DNA of 64,000 nucleotides from Acanthochromis polyacanthus. Taxonomy: Eukaryota > Chordata > Actinopteri > Pomacentridae. The translations under genes were made by a program, and so were the position numbers. Within the stretch, counting starts at the first letter, position 1; the number at the start of each line of letters is the position of its first letter. Of this stretch, positions 46,201 through 58,524 are shown in pieces. Under the pieces are notes generated by a model. That model worked only from the letters and a program-made list of their open reading frames with translations. It was not told where the DNA came from and ran no database searches. Location of the stretch: the NCBI RefSeq assembly GCF_021347895.1, contig NC_067113.1, forward strand, positions 5,562,251 through 5,626,250, in the 5' to 3' direction.

Positions 46201-46792
46201 TATATAAATATACATATATTGTGCACAATGGTAGAAATTGATGAGGCACAAGGTAAATTTTATATCCAAAAGCTCCAGTAGATGACAGTATACTAGTCTA
46301 ATGGACATAAGTTGTATTTTCCAGCCAGTTTCCATTGGAAGTGAAAATTAATCCATTTGGCACAGTTTGGCACAAAGTGTGCCAAAATGAGTGTCCGCCT
46401 GGTTGTATCCTTACTAAAACCTGTGTGGAGGCTTTGCCCTTTGCTCACATTCTATCAAATTTGATAAATATGTAGTCAAGGAGTTGTTGAAGGTAATCAA
46501 TGCAATCTGTCTGCATGGAATCATTGTTGGCATAGTGTTATCCTCTGTCAAATAGGGGGGGAAATCAGGCGAGGATAGAAATTTCACATTTCTCCTCTGG
46601 TTTATTCCAATTTACTCAGGCATAGTGACAGACACAACATTTTTTACACCAGGAATACATTCTCTGAAGTCCCTAGATGTCCAAGGACACCAAGAACATG
46701 CATATGAACTTTTTTTTATAGTGGAGTAATTCTTCATTTACTTTGGGTATGTCTTTTTAGGCGTTTTTTCTGAAAATATGGCCAGGGCTTAA

Positions 46793-47199
46793 GAGGTTAA
46801 GGAAAACAGAATCTGCCCATGAAATTTAGTGTTGAAGTCTCTGAGATCTCATTTTCATCATGTCATTTAGGTTCCAAAATAAGACAACAACCTTACACAA
46901 CATTTCACATAGCCATTGACCCAAATATTCTGTTAGCGATAGAATGGACAAACTGACCACTACTGCAGGAATATAGCTGGTTATAGTTGTGCCAGCATTT
47001 ACGACAGGTCAGTTACTAGAGCTGCAATTTCTGCATGCTCCTTTTAGCCTGCATTAGCTACTTACAACATAATTAAGAGGTCAAGCAGTGTCGTCACCAG
47101 TTGTTTTGACAAGGGGAATGTGTGGGCTTAAAATGATAACCTTATTGGTTCTACTGCATTGACTTTTTTGGAGAAACTTTCTATCATGAGTTCAACAGA
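46793..47199. other. No recognisable feature
   Basis: Anonymous sequence between piggyBac and the next MITE. Confidence 0.35.
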
Positions 47200-48540
47200 A
47201 ACCTTTAAGGTCTGGGCAATTTCCGCCCGAAATTTCTACTGAGATTTACAGAAAGTAAATTGAATGCTGTTCTTGAACTGTTTGGAGTACATGCATGGTT
47301 GGGGTCTCATTTGAAAGCTGACAACCTGAATTTTCACCCAGTGCAGTCAGAATTACTCTAGGTGCTACTGGCACAGAGTATTTCATGTTGGCACACACTG
47401 AATTAGGATGAATTTTTTTCTCGCCTACATTTTTTCCCTAATAAAACACCTGAAAATCAGTGTGGCAGCACTGTAAGAGCTTGAAAACACAATATTGCAA
47501 AAGCCTGGGGTCTTACATAGTTCAGGTCAAAATTTCAGAGCAATACTACAAGAAATGAGTGTTTCACACATGTATTTGTACTGATATGCTCCGCCCCTGT
47601 CAATGTTGGATGCAATCTTTATACACTGTGCACACTCTTTACAGAATGATATAAATTTATTTTCACTTCATTTTCACATTATTTTCATTCCAAAAACTCA
47701 TAAAGAACTCAAAAAATCACTTCAGATAGGCTTCAGTGTCGATCACACACACAGATTGAGAGGAATACAGAGAAACAGCAGGTGGAGCCCGGAGCTCACG
47801 AATGAAATATCATATAAAGCCGCTGGCAGAGGCGGGATTTATATTCAAGCCATTCAGCAAGCTCATTGGCTACCAGGCCTGTCAATCTAACGTTTCCTCC
47901 GGCGTGATTTGCTGAGAAACAAGTCAATCAAGTGATGTAATCGATATCTGTCAGACTCGGCCATGGTTGGCTAAATCGCCGAAGTAGGCGGAAACGAGTC
48001 ACCTGATTGGTTGAAGTCCGGTTTGAAGCGGTCGAGAAGCCTCCAGTATCCATTTTGAATCGCGAACAAAGAAAATAGGACCGTGTATGATAAAGTTATA
48101 ATAGAAAGATGCAGTGAATATGAAACGCACAGCGCCACCACGCGCCGCGTGCATGCGCACGGAGCCGATCGTTTTCTGGATTTTTTACCTATTTCGAGAC
48201 ATGTTTTGGCCAAAGTATTATACTGGATTGTTTCCTCTGGATGGCTAAGCTTGGGTTCTGGCCGGTTTTTGTGAATTATCTTCTTTTATGACCAGAAACG
48301 AGCGTCCAAACTGCGTCGACAGGTGAGCTGTGCACGTTTACATGACTTGTTGTTTGTTGGATAAATGTGTTTATATTACCCGCTGTGGTAATCACATCTG
48401 AAAGTGGTTTATACCGGTGGATTCATGAGAATCTCAGCTTTCTATGTGTGTATAGTGTTTGTATAATCGTGTTTGCAGTGTCCTTCTATTTTAAAAAAAG
48501 CGTATACCGATAAAAAAAACGGCCCGCCCGCGGGCCGGCG
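47200..48540. mobile_element. piggyBac-like MITE, long form, copy 3
   Basis: Nearly collinear with copy 2: TTTAAGGTCTGGGCAATTTCC at the left, then GAACTGTTTGGAGTACATGC and the shared ACCCGCTGTGGTAATCACAT near 48378. The right tip after 48478 is replaced by an A-rich stretch and a palindromic CCCGCCCGCGGGC segment (48523-48540). Long copies 2 and 3 define the parental form of the short copies 1 and 4. Confidence 0.75.
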
Positions 48541-51500
48541 TACTTTACTATCCACAAATTCAGTTGTGGTAATTTCTCGCTAAATGTTTATTTACATGAA
48601 AGTTTTAGTTCAACACATTCCATGTCAAAACATTTCTTTTACCATTATTTGAGAGGAGCAATAACTAATTTCTGCCAAATAGGGAGAGTAGAATCCAGCT
48701 TGTTGATAGATTAGAGTGGGATGTCTTCTCTACTGCAGCTTCCTGTCTGTAATGGAAGTTCCTGAGATAAGAAGTCTGAAGGTTCCATCAAACCTGGTCT
48801 GCTGAAGTGTTAGATTATTATGAATGAAAGGAGAAATGCAGCATGCAACCCATGTATTGAGGAGCCACCAACCCCCTGGCAGTGTTTCGATGATCTTTAA
48901 CAGATTTCAGATCTACAAGTGCAGGGCATTGACAGCTGATAAGTCCACAGGGTTTTCTGAGATAAGAGCCCTCAGAGCAGCAGGGAGCTAGCAATGCTTT
49001 CCACCAAGCATGCACAGGCACACATTGCAGAAAACTGAGGGAATTAGAAAACATACCAAAAGAGAGTCTCGCCCTACATGAAAACAAACTAAACAAGCAG
49101 GCCTTGAGTTTTTAAATAGGAGTTTTAATAATTTAAAAATGCATAATTTAAGGTCAAAACTTAATTTATGTCAAAGTCAAGGAAAACAAAAAGGGAATAT
49201 GTAATAGGACAGAGCAACAGGACAAAAATGGATCACTCAGTATGTGATATTCAGCAGCATACTACTAGAACTACTACTACTACCACTGCTATTGCTAATA
49301 ATAATTAGTAAATTTATTATAAAATGTGTATTGTGGATGGTGAAGAGATAATCAGAAAAGAGAAAATAGAATCTTAACTGTGATGAACTGGTTCAGTTCC
49401 ATTGCCAGAAGGAATCTTGGTAAACTGTTATACACTGGAATTCAATAACCTGATTTAAATATGAATAATTGTCAGCTGTAGTACCTTTTGTAGCATTGCA
49501 AAAGGTACAAGAAGGTCATTGTGTTGTTTTTTTAATAAAATATATATGAAGTCTAAGTCAGTGGGCACTGAATAACAGCCACATCAACAGAAGCTCAGCT
49601 CCTATCCTCCACACTCACACTGTTGCTATGGTTGCACTGTAAGTCCATGAAACCTGGAACAACGATCTTCACAACATTATTGCTTAGGGCCACTGAAATT
49701 TGTGACAATCATAATAACCCTGTCTGGAAAACATTAAAGAAATATATAATCCAGATAGAATTTTGTTCATCGTGTATAATAAAAAATAATAAATCTTATC
49801 TCCTTGACAAGCTATACTTGACCTCACAGTGACATCCTGAAGTCTTCTTGTCACATTATGGCTGCCAGGTTTGGCACCATTGTCCTTGTGCAAAAATTAT
49901 AAGCAAACCTGTGTTCACTGACTGTATCGGTAGTACTGGTTGAATAAATCCACTGTTTCGTCTAAAGAACAGCCCCACACATTAATACACCTAATCCAAA
50001 TCAAAAAAACAAAAACTCAAAACACGAAGAATTTCTTTTTTTGTATTTAGTTTAAAATCAGAGTAAGCAAACAAGACACAACATGGTAATCACTGAGCTT
50101 TGGATGTGCTTGTTGCTATATTTTTGAACTTTGGACAGAAAACACATCAGTCAAACATCTCACATTTGGAAAGAAAGTGAATAAAAACATCTGAAAATTT
50201 TTTAAATGTTGAACTTGTTCTCTCAAGAATAAAACTTTTTGTTTCTTGAAGAAATAGGTATCTATGAAACCTAAATGGAAAGCAATGGTCGATTAAACCG
50301 TTTGTGTGGGCTGAATAAGCATAGCGTGTTCCCTGACATGGCAGCTGTTTGTATCTGCTCGCTGTCACTTCATTAGTGGTTGCTGCTGAGAGATGGACAT
50401 GGTACACAGAGGGCAGCATGACATCCCTCTGCTGTAGGCAGGGCCGCACTCCTATTTTTATCTCTAACCTCCTAACCCCTTTTGGTCTCCACTCACTCCC
50501 TTCTCCACTCCAGTTTCTCCTGATGCAAAGGGTGGACTTGTGTAAGACCTGCAATATCTTGTGGGGATAATAATAATAATAACAGTAATAATATTAATCA
50601 TCTTCCAGCTCCGGGAGCAGTACTTCCATCCCCACAAAAGCACTTAACTCTGGTCGAAGATCAAGTCATGGGAATGTGAAATAACGCATGCATGTGTTCA
50701 AGTGCTTGACCTATGTGTAGTTATGTTCACACACATACAGCATACCAATTGCTAGAGATGTAGGAAAGCATAATCCAAGAGTTGTCATGAGGATGTATGT
50801 GGTGAAAGGAAATTAGTCACTACCAAGAGTTTCATGGTTATAATTATACTTATTGCTGTTATTATAAATTGCTGTTGCTGTTTTTATAGACCCAGTGGTA
50901 CCCGCACTTCCCTTTTCTCTCTCTTTAGGTACCACAGGAATAGACCAAAGACTGGAAGCTTTTTCATGTTTCGGGGGCTATTCTGAAATACTCCTTGAGT
51001 CATGTTTGTATCTGATAAAACTAGCAAAAATAAAAAATAAAAAAAAATGCAGGAGTAAAAATTCAACAGACAATGGTAAACATATGGTGATGAAAACATG
51101 CTACTTATTTAGAAAAGCAAACATTTGAAAGTCTTGGAAATAATTCCTACACATAAAGGTTATACTGTATATCTGAACACAGCCAGGAAAAAAAAAGCTT
51201 TTTAGTCATGCAAAAATACCAATAGGTGGAATCTTGTTCTGTGATTCCTAGTGCTTATTGTGTGTTTTTGAACTTCGTGTTGTGTTGACCATCGATTTTA
51301 CACATGCATATGGGATACCTCTGCCTGATAAATGCTTTGTTGTAGAACAAATTGTTTGGATTTTTACCCCAGTGAGGAGTTGTGCATCCTTGGGTCCTAC
51401 TTCTGTTTGTACAGATGTGATAATTTCAGTGAAATTTACCCTATCAAGGCAATTGTCCTGCTGAAACAGAAAGAAGGGTAACAAGCTTCATCTAAACAAT

Positions 51501-51595
51501 CTGAATGTCTGAGAAATATAAAACTTTAAAAAAAAACAACTATAGACCCTCTTCAGAAGCGCTTTTCTTGCTTTTATTTTTGAATGCACACCTAT
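48541..51595. other. Mostly anonymous sequence
   Basis: No gene was supported. Short simple repeats occur: ACTACTACT near 49260-49285 and AATAATAAT near 50568-50595. At 51541-51562 there is an extra TAGACCCTCTTCAGAAGC that resembles the end of the neighbouring ISL2EU element. Confidence 0.35.
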
Positions 51596-51737
51596 AGACC
51601 CCATCAGAGCCTACGTCATCAACAAGCTGCGTGCGCATCAAGGCAACGGAAATACCGCTTCATATCATTTTCCTGGCATTGTTCGCACCACACGGAGTAG
51701 CAAAACTAAAAGCTAACGCTGAACTGTCGGCATCATA

Positions 51738-51960
51738 ATGTCAGGTTGTTGTGTTTTTGGTTGTACAAACCAAAATACTCAGGTGGGACATAAGTTCTAC
51801 CGCATACTAATACTAATACTAATACTAATACTAATACTCTCGGCCGTTTCAGAGCAACCGAAGGCGGCTGTGGCTCCAGGCTATCAAGCGAGCGGATTGG
51901 ACGGAGGATACCATCAACAATGCACGTGTGTGCTCTGTTGTGGCAAATAAAGTGAAATCA
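51738..51960 (+). pseudogene. THAP-domain relic of an ISL2EU transposase
   Basis: ATG at 51738 opens MSGCCVFGCTNQNTQVGHKFYRI, a THAP C2CH beginning. After an apparent intron containing a (TACTAA)n repeat and ending TTTCAG at about 51851, another frame reads NRRRLWLQAIKRADW and NNARVCS, the second half of the finger up to the third Cys. The final HF and the catalytic domain are missing. Confidence 0.65.
51805..51838 (+). repeat. (TACTAA)n microsatellite
   Basis: Five to six perfect hexanucleotide units between the two THAP segments. The unit TACTAA(C/T) resembles a branch-point motif repeated in the intron. Confidence 0.85.
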
Positions 51961-52007
51961 GCGCAAAATGTACTAATGAGCTATTGGTTCCCACACGATT
52001 AGAGCCA

Positions 52008-52505
52008 CTAATAAAAACCCTGTCGACTGTTGTGACAGGGGGACATAAATAATAAAGCGGCTGGAGTCACCGCCATACAGGTGCAGTTTGATGTGTGCAT
52101 GTAGTTCTCCACTTTGTTGATGATCACCCATGCCTCATACATCGCAGTCTTCTGCCCTCGCCTTTGGCTGGGTAGGATTTCAGACATCAAAACACAAAAC
52201 TCTTCGTCAGTGTCCTTGTATCTCACCTCCTGTACATGTCCACAAATTGTATAATCACAGGCCTCCATTGATTTGTATGCTCGCAGCTTCTCTCCAGTGT
52301 ACACGCTAGGTTTTTCAACTACATATAAGTAAATATCAGGCCACTGAATATTGGGCCAATTACTAACATCATAGTCCCGTTCGGTAAGTGTACAGGGATC
52401 AGGGAGCCTCTTGCCATTTGTTAAACTGAGCTTTTTAAAGTATTTTTCGCAATCGTTTACTGATAATGCACCCACATAGCTTGACAAGCCACTGCTAGCT
52501 GCCAT
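52008..52505 (-). pseudogene. N-terminus of an ISL2EU SWIM/YqaJ protein
   Basis: Minus-strand ATG at 52505 just inside the right TIR opens MAASSGLSSYVGALS. The next 150 residues (YDVSNWPNIQWPDIY, RAYKSMEACDYTICGHVQ) precede SNCTCMA, the start of a SWIM finger, after which the frame leaves the domain near 52070. In the family a SWIM finger and then a YqaJ nuclease would follow; both are deleted. The start, absence of stops and match in layout to the first element support the call. The exact family is recalled, not searched. Confidence 0.65.
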
Positions 52506-52565
52506 ACTTCCGTTGCCAGGGTGCGCCCGCAGCCCTCTTCGTTTACCAACAGTAAATGGGTCTAT

Positions 52566-53277
52566 AAAAGAACAAAGAAAAAAAGAGCTTATCTTGCAAC
52601 TTAAAGCCAGACAGCTAATTATTTAAGGATTGTTACATTATTCTTCTTGCTAAATGCAACTTAATGTTAGCTGTAAAAACCTGTCAATGTCCCTGTAGCT
52701 ACTGAGAAACAAACCGACATAACAATATGTACTTTATCACACAGGCCAAGATTCCAGGTCAGATGCTCAAGACAACTCACTCCAAGACAACTGACAACAG
52801 TAGAAACAAGAAAAGCACTCAAAGAATGCAAATTCCACCAAGGCTGCTCAGTCGTCGTATGATTTCCGATTGATGAAATCTTTAAAAAAAAAAAAAAAGT
52901 GCAGCAGTCAATTTGTAGTGTTCACTTGTTGTCATAGTTACAGTGACGCTGTGCAGTTATCTAGCAATGATACAAAAATCTTTAACAAATCTATTGATTT
53001 AAACTATAAGCCTCATCACTGCAAAAAAATCTAATCACTCGGTCCTTGTGTCATTTCTGACCTTCCCTGAAAATTTCAGCAAATTCTGTTTGTCCAATTT
53101 TGAGTAATGTTTTGCACAGACAAAGAGACAGACAAACAGACAAACCAGTGGCGATTGTCATTACTCTACCGCATTCCTTGGCGGAGTAAATATGCCTAAT
53201 AGTCCATAGCAGAATACATGTCCATGATGTTGTAATGCACACTACACATCTGAAAACAGCACTGTTTGATGACAATT
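52566..53277. other. Anonymous, with a CAGACAGACAAACAGAC repeat segment
   Basis: At 53040-53170 the order 'ctgaaaatttcagcaaattctg', a (CAGA)n-like run and CTTGGCGGAGTAA matches a repeat I have seen commonly in fish and invertebrate genomes, class uncertain. The remainder shows nothing. Confidence 0.4.
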
Positions 53278-53525
53278 CAGTTTAATTCAGTTTTATTTAT
53301 ATAGCACCAGTTACAGGTCTGTCTCAAGATGCTTTACATATTAGAACCCATATGCCTGAATATGACAGAGAAATGAAATTGTTGTTCTCCCTTCCTCACC
53401 ATCTGTCTGGCCTATTTTATTTATTTATTTATTTATTGAACCTTTATTTTACCAGGTAAGTTAATTGAGAACTAGTTCTCATTTTTGATAATGACCTAGT
53501 CAAGAAGCAGCATAAAACAAGATGA
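53278..53525. repeat. Interspersed repeat fragments
   Basis: 53278-53370 matches the TTTATATAGC repeat at 16273 (including AGAACCCATATGCCTGA). Then (TTTA)n at 53418-53437 leads into AACCTTTATTTTACCAGGTAAG and GAGAACTAGTTCTCATTTT, another common fish repeat end. Confidence 0.55.
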
Positions 53526-53579
53526 GCCTAAAATGCTTTCTGCTTTCTAAATGTCATTCTTATGTTGCTGGAGTTTTCT

Positions 53580-55170
53580 GTATTGCTGATTTCACATATA
53601 AACAACTCCAGTTTTTTCCTAGTCACCCTGAAGAAGTCCTTTCAGAACTTGCATTCGCAGATGACATTGTGCTCTTGGAAAACACTCTCAGTGAAGCAGA
53701 AGACCTTCTGCATCAGGGAGAGCGAGAAACAAGACAGATTGGATTCTTCCTGAATGCTGGGAAAGACAAAGTTCATGCACCTTAACCCAACATCTGAAGA
53801 GACATTGCATGCACTATATGGGTCAGAACCGAAAAAGTTAATGATTTCCTATATCTTGGAGGCTACACTAACACAACATATGATATAGAAACGAAAATTG
53901 GTAAAGCTTGGGGAACATTGCACTCTGGAAAAAAATATGGGCATTTCCAATTAAAACAACTAAAATGACTATTTAAAGGCATTATGGAGGATGTTTTTGT
54001 TGTTTAATTTGTCTGATTCACATAAAATGAATATACTGACCTTTAGTGGACTTGTATGTATGGTTTCTAAAAGAATAAAAAATAAAAAACTGTGGACATG
54101 GCAGGACCTGAAAAACATCAGCCAATCAACGCGCTCGGAACGAGGTGCTTGCTTTGCTCCCTTTCTTGTCAATCAAAAATCTTCCGGCTCAGGCCTAGTT
54201 ACGTAGATTACGTAAGCCTTGGACTTACGTGTTTTGTGTATGTGTTGCTTTGGTATAGCTTCGTAGTTAGCTGGTGACTTGTTTTACTCATCTTTTTTTG
54301 ACATAATGGCAGATAAAGATCCAGGGGGACCCAGCCGTAAAAGAAAGGCATTTTTTTGAGGTCAGAGAAAATAAAAGACAACTGGATCGCGAGAATGCAA
54401 AAACAAAAGTGATTATTGGCGAGTCATTTAGGCGATGACATCAGCTCAAGCAACAAATGGACCTAAAGACAGATGCCTTGGTTGCTAAATTCCTTCTGGA
54501 CAGTTAAAATGTATTATTGTATTATACTGCGGCTGTAGGCAACTTCACGAGTCCTACGCAAGTTTCTGGAGGGGGGCGTTTCTTCGTAAATGTTAAGAGG
54601 GGGGAGGTTAGAGGGGGGTGAGAGAGAGGTTGTATGTGCGCATGCGCATGCTACGTTCAAAGTCGTAGGAAATTAAATCTCCTCTAATGCCTTTAAGGTG
54701 TCAGTGGAGTCCATCTTGCTTTATGGATCTGACTTTTGGTCACGAATGAAGACACTCTCTAAAAGAATGCAATCACTTATACCAGAATGTTACGGATGGT
54801 ACAAAACATCTCTTCGAAATCAAACCTCACCAACAAGTCGCTATATGGCTCACATCCATGCTTGTAATACATCATTAGACAACTTAGACTAGCCCTTGCT
54901 GGACATGCGGTGAGACACAATGATGCAGCTTGTCGAGTTATAGAACCCTGGTACCATCAGTAGGGCTAGCAGGCCTTAAGGAAGTTGCTAGAAGAAGACA
55001 CTAGTCTAGAAGGCAAAGAATTTTTGACTGCAATGTGGGACAGAGGGAGCTGGAGGATTAACTTTATTCATGTCACCAGTTCTGTTGGATGCAATTCACT
55101 TACTGATCGCTCCCGTTCTGGTACCTTATTGGCTGCTTTACATGGCTGTAAATCACCTGTCAGTTAATTT
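53580..55170 (+). pseudogene. LINE reverse transcriptase fragment, split by a TTAA transposon
   Basis: LAFADDIVLLENTLSEAEDLL carries the FADD catalytic motif, followed by GFFLNAGKDKV and, after frameshifts, KIGKAWGTL. The protein then breaks at 53972 and resumes at 54697 with VSVESILLYGSDFW and a decayed C-terminal part up to about 55165 (LALAGHAVRHND). Everything upstream of the FADD block is absent. The type resembles RTE/other non-L2 fish LINEs; family not determined. Confidence 0.75.
53977..54692. mobile_element. TTAA-flanked (Kolobok-type) transposon with a protein relic
   Basis: Ends AGGCATTATGGAGGATG and, reverse complement, AGGCATTAGAGGAGATT, flanked by TTAA at 53973-53976 and 54693-54696. 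It disrupts the LINE cleanly. Near 54306 an ATG opens MADKDPGGPSRKRK and, with frameshifts and a stop, RENKRQLDRENAKTKVIIG and LKTDALVAKFLLDS can be read. This short N-terminal domain is reminiscent of a segment found in many fish transposon-derived proteins. A GC-rich, G-run-containing stretch precedes the right end. Confidence 0.75.
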
Positions 55171-55351
55171 ATTTATTTAGTTATCATAGTTTTAGCTTTT
55201 AACAATACCGATTGTGATTATTGGGGTTTGTTTTGAGCAAGAACCCATACAGGAAAGCATTGCCAGAAGTCCAAAAAAAAAATGCAGAACTGCACAGGGT
55301 AGTTTTAAGCATTCCCCAATAGCATTAAAGAAACAACAGTTGAATTAAAGC

Positions 55352-56278
55352 TCAAGATCAAGAATCTTTATTGTCATTATGCAATTAGTTCTGACCAGTG
55401 ACAACAAATTTTTTTGTTGGAAATACCGGCTTGAGAGTCAACATTAAGAGACATGGACAGTGAAACATACAGTGTATTAAAAAATAATAATAAAAATACA
55501 TTAAAAGTAAGAAAATATATATGCAGCAGACTGATTAAAATGCAGCATTGCAAAGTGCAGTGTCAGTTCCATGTTGTCTCAAGCTTTTTAAAGTGAGAGT
55601 GTGTGTGGATGTACAGAGTTTACAGCTCTGGGGAAAAAGCTGTTCCCCAATCTGGTGGTTCCAGTTCTTATCAACCTATACCTTCTTCCTGAGAGCAGAG
55701 GCACAAACAGTTTGTTTTCAGGGTGGGTTGAATCTGCAGCAATGTTTCCACCCTTTCTGTAGAGGCAACCAGCATAAACAAAGTCCATATTTGGCAGAGG
55801 GCATCCCACAATTCCCTGAGCTGTCTTTGCCACCCTGACCAAGTCCTTCCTGTCCTGCACTGTACAGCTGCCATACCAGACCACCATACCGAGACAAAGC
55901 ATGCTCTCTGTGGTGGTTCTAATAAAGTTTGTCAGCAGCTGAGAATGTAGTTAAGCCCATCTGAGCCTCCTGAAGAAACAAAGTCTTTGCTGGGCTTTTT
56001 TTAATACCAGGTGAGAGGCATTCAGGCTCCATTTGAGGTCTGGTGATGTGGAAGCCCAGGAACTTGATGTTGTCAGTTTGCTCTGCATCCTCTCTGTGTA
56101 TGAGAAGAGGAGCATGGGTTGTCCTTCCTGGGTCTCCTGAAGTTCACAATGACCTCCTTGGTTTTCCTAGTGTTCAGGACCAGGTTGTTGTCTGAACACC
56201 ACTTGGTCAGGTGCTGGATCTCCTCCCTGTAGTGGGTCTCATCATTGCCTGATATAAGACCCGCCATAGTCGTGGTGG
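55352..56278 (-). pseudogene. L2/Rex-like LINE 3' half, minus strand
   Basis: On the minus strand, 56267-56073 gives GLISGNDETHYREEIQ and CSDNNLVLNTRKTKEVIVNFRR, the RT region after the YxDD motif. At 55902-55588 it gives the C-terminus (KTAQGIVGCPLPNMD, PLLSGRRYRLIRTGTTR, NSFFPRAVN). A 3' tail ACAATAAAGATTCTTGATCTTG ends near 55352. The YxDD motif and everything 5' are truncated, and about 170 bp between the two blocks is frame-shifted. Confidence 0.8.
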
Positions 56279-56801
56279 TATGTCGGTATTCCTGATTGTC
56301 TAATTAAACTTAAAAACCACAATCTGCTTCATCAGGAATATTTGAATGTGCTTTTCTTTATTCAAAAGACTTTTTAATGTTTAATGCAATTTTTTGTTTG
56401 TTTTTTAATACAACAGCTTTTTAAAATAGGTCTTTAACTAAATGAAACACAGAGTGTCTCACACACATCTTAACATGGAGGCCATGTCCCTTCTGGCAAC
56501 ATAAGTATAATTCCCATTTTTTAAGGCATAGGTGTGTTCGTCTCCTGTCCAGTCTTTCAGTTTATATAAATCATCTCCTCTGTGTAATGCTGTATTCTGG
56601 GGGGCACAGGGGCATTTAGCTGGGGCAGATAAATAATGGTCACAGACTGAGGCTCTGATTTCCTAATGCTGATGTATGGCGATAATGAGACAGGTGCTGG
56701 CTCCACAGCTTCCCAGCACCACGTCAATTAATCGGCTCTGTCATGTGATGAACCAGCCGTGAATTACCTAACACTTCCTCAGCACAGATCATAAACTACA
56801 G

Positions 56802-56804
<3 letters not shown>

Positions 56805-56863
<59 letters not shown>
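56805..56863. repeat. (AC)n microsatellite
   Basis: About 29 uninterrupted AC units. Confidence 0.95.
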
Positions 56864-56866
<3 letters not shown>

Positions 56867-58516
56867 TTAGTGTTCACTCATTTTAACAAAATCATTCATC
56901 ATTCATTTGATCCATTTCTAACTTGCTAGGGGTGTTGCATGAAACTCAAGGAAGTGTAGTGTTGAGTTTGAAGCTGATCAGATGAATGGGGCTGTTTCTT
57001 CTTTCTTTTTGGCGTCCTCAGCTAAGCCTTTCTCTGCCTGTGTGTGAGCGTTTAAATAAAGAATCTGTCCATCTTGCAGTTTACTGATCAAGCTTTTGGC
57101 TTCATGTAGTGACACTTAAATGTCTTATTCTGTTGAATATATTTATTTTAGGCAATGAAAACTATATAGTTTGAGTTTCTTAATTTGACCACCATATGTA
57201 TGACACAGCATAATACATGAATTTCAACAACCCTGCCCCATAGAAATATATAAATAAAAATATGATAATATATGATTTTACTGTATTTGTAAATGAATGT
57301 AAATTTGCAAAACATACACTGAATTTACATTATGTCAAGTAAGAGAGGTAGCTGAAACTTTGTTGTTGTTGTTGTTGTGTGGAACTACTGAACTCAAAAC
57401 CTCAGGGAGAACTCAGTGAAGATGCAACGATGTTGATCCTATCTCCGTGAAACTGTGGAATGTCACAGTGTGGCCAGCTGATATTCTGTCTGCCCACAAT
57501 CTGTGTGTGTGTGTCAATCAAGCTGTTGTCTCTGCTCTTGAAAATGATAAAATTACAATTCAGGTCATTGCTTGTGCAACCTCCTCCACCTCTTCACCTC
57601 ATCAGGATGCCCGGGCACCTCAGCCAACCTTCACCAGCCATCTGCAAACTCCACTTCACTACCCCCAGCGTCTAGATTCCAGGAGCAATGCTGTCTCATC
57701 TCCTACCTCCAGTTGGGATTCTGTTACTCAATCACTGGAGTCTAACCACCAAACTCTTGCCTGACTGTTTTGCATCATGCTTTACTATGTAATCAACACA
57801 GTGTTGTCTGTCACTGCAACTTCGACATAATAGTTCAGCATCCTTTCTCTTGTTGGTTTGTTTTGTCAAACAACATTTTCAGTCTGTTTGCAAGCCACTG
57901 CATTTTTGGCTAACTATCCAAAACTTTAAAATACTCCCACCCATTACGTGATCAAACACAAGGTGTTTAGGCTGCAACTTGGTTGACAAGGAATCAACAC
58001 TTTAGTGCATGTACATACAAACACTCACATACAGACATTCTTTTATGTACTAGTAGGCTAATATCAAGACTTAATCGACCTCTAAACTTTAGAAATTATT
58101 TTGGCAATAACATTTAAAAAACAAACAAAAAAACCCCACAAGGGTTAGATCCATATGTGCAAATAACAAAAAACTCTTCTATTCAACATACTAGACCTTG
58201 TCTGGTGGTCTTTTTCTAAAGATAGTGTTGAAGACTGTAGACAGTGGGTTTCAAAGGTCTTTAAAAAAGTGATCAGTAGGTCTTGAGTGTCTGTTGTTTT
58301 GTCAAATTGCTATTGCTCCAGAGAGAAGTTCCTACATGAACGGAATGGTCCTTTCAGAGGTGTATCATCAGTTCACCTTCCTTGTCTGCATTGTCCACTG
58401 AATTCAAACAGTTCCATTTTCTGACCTCTCAAAACATTCACATTCGCTTATGAAGTCAGAGGAGTTTTGTTTGTTTTGGCTCAGTTACTACTGTGTTCTT
58501 TGTGGATGTTTGAACT
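56864..58516. other. Anonymous region
   Basis: No gene was supported. A (TTG)n run lies at 57361-57376. A Pro/Ser-rich frame at 57560-57764 has no recognisable motif and no splice context. Confidence 0.35.
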
Positions 58517-58524
58517 ATATTTAC

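Larger units (their letters stand above)
51596..52563. mobile_element. Internally deleted ISL2EU element, second family
   Basis: Left end AGACCCCATCAGAGCC, right end (reverse complement) AGACCCATTTACTGTTGG, with a shared inner block GGCAACGGAAR. AT flanks both sides (51594-51595, 52564-52565). It holds the first THAP segments on the plus strand and the N-terminus of a SWIM/YqaJ-type protein on the minus strand, the same convergent layout as 5612-10359. The catalytic parts of both genes are lost. Ends and proteins differ from the first copy, so it is a separate family. Confidence 0.7.

Noticed and set aside
50895..51128. Small plus-strand frame as a gene
   Set aside because: It is overlapped by another chance frame on the opposite strand and lacks any recognisable domain.
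57447..57764. Pro/Ser-rich protein
   Set aside because: No motif, no splice context and low complexity. It cannot be told apart from chance.
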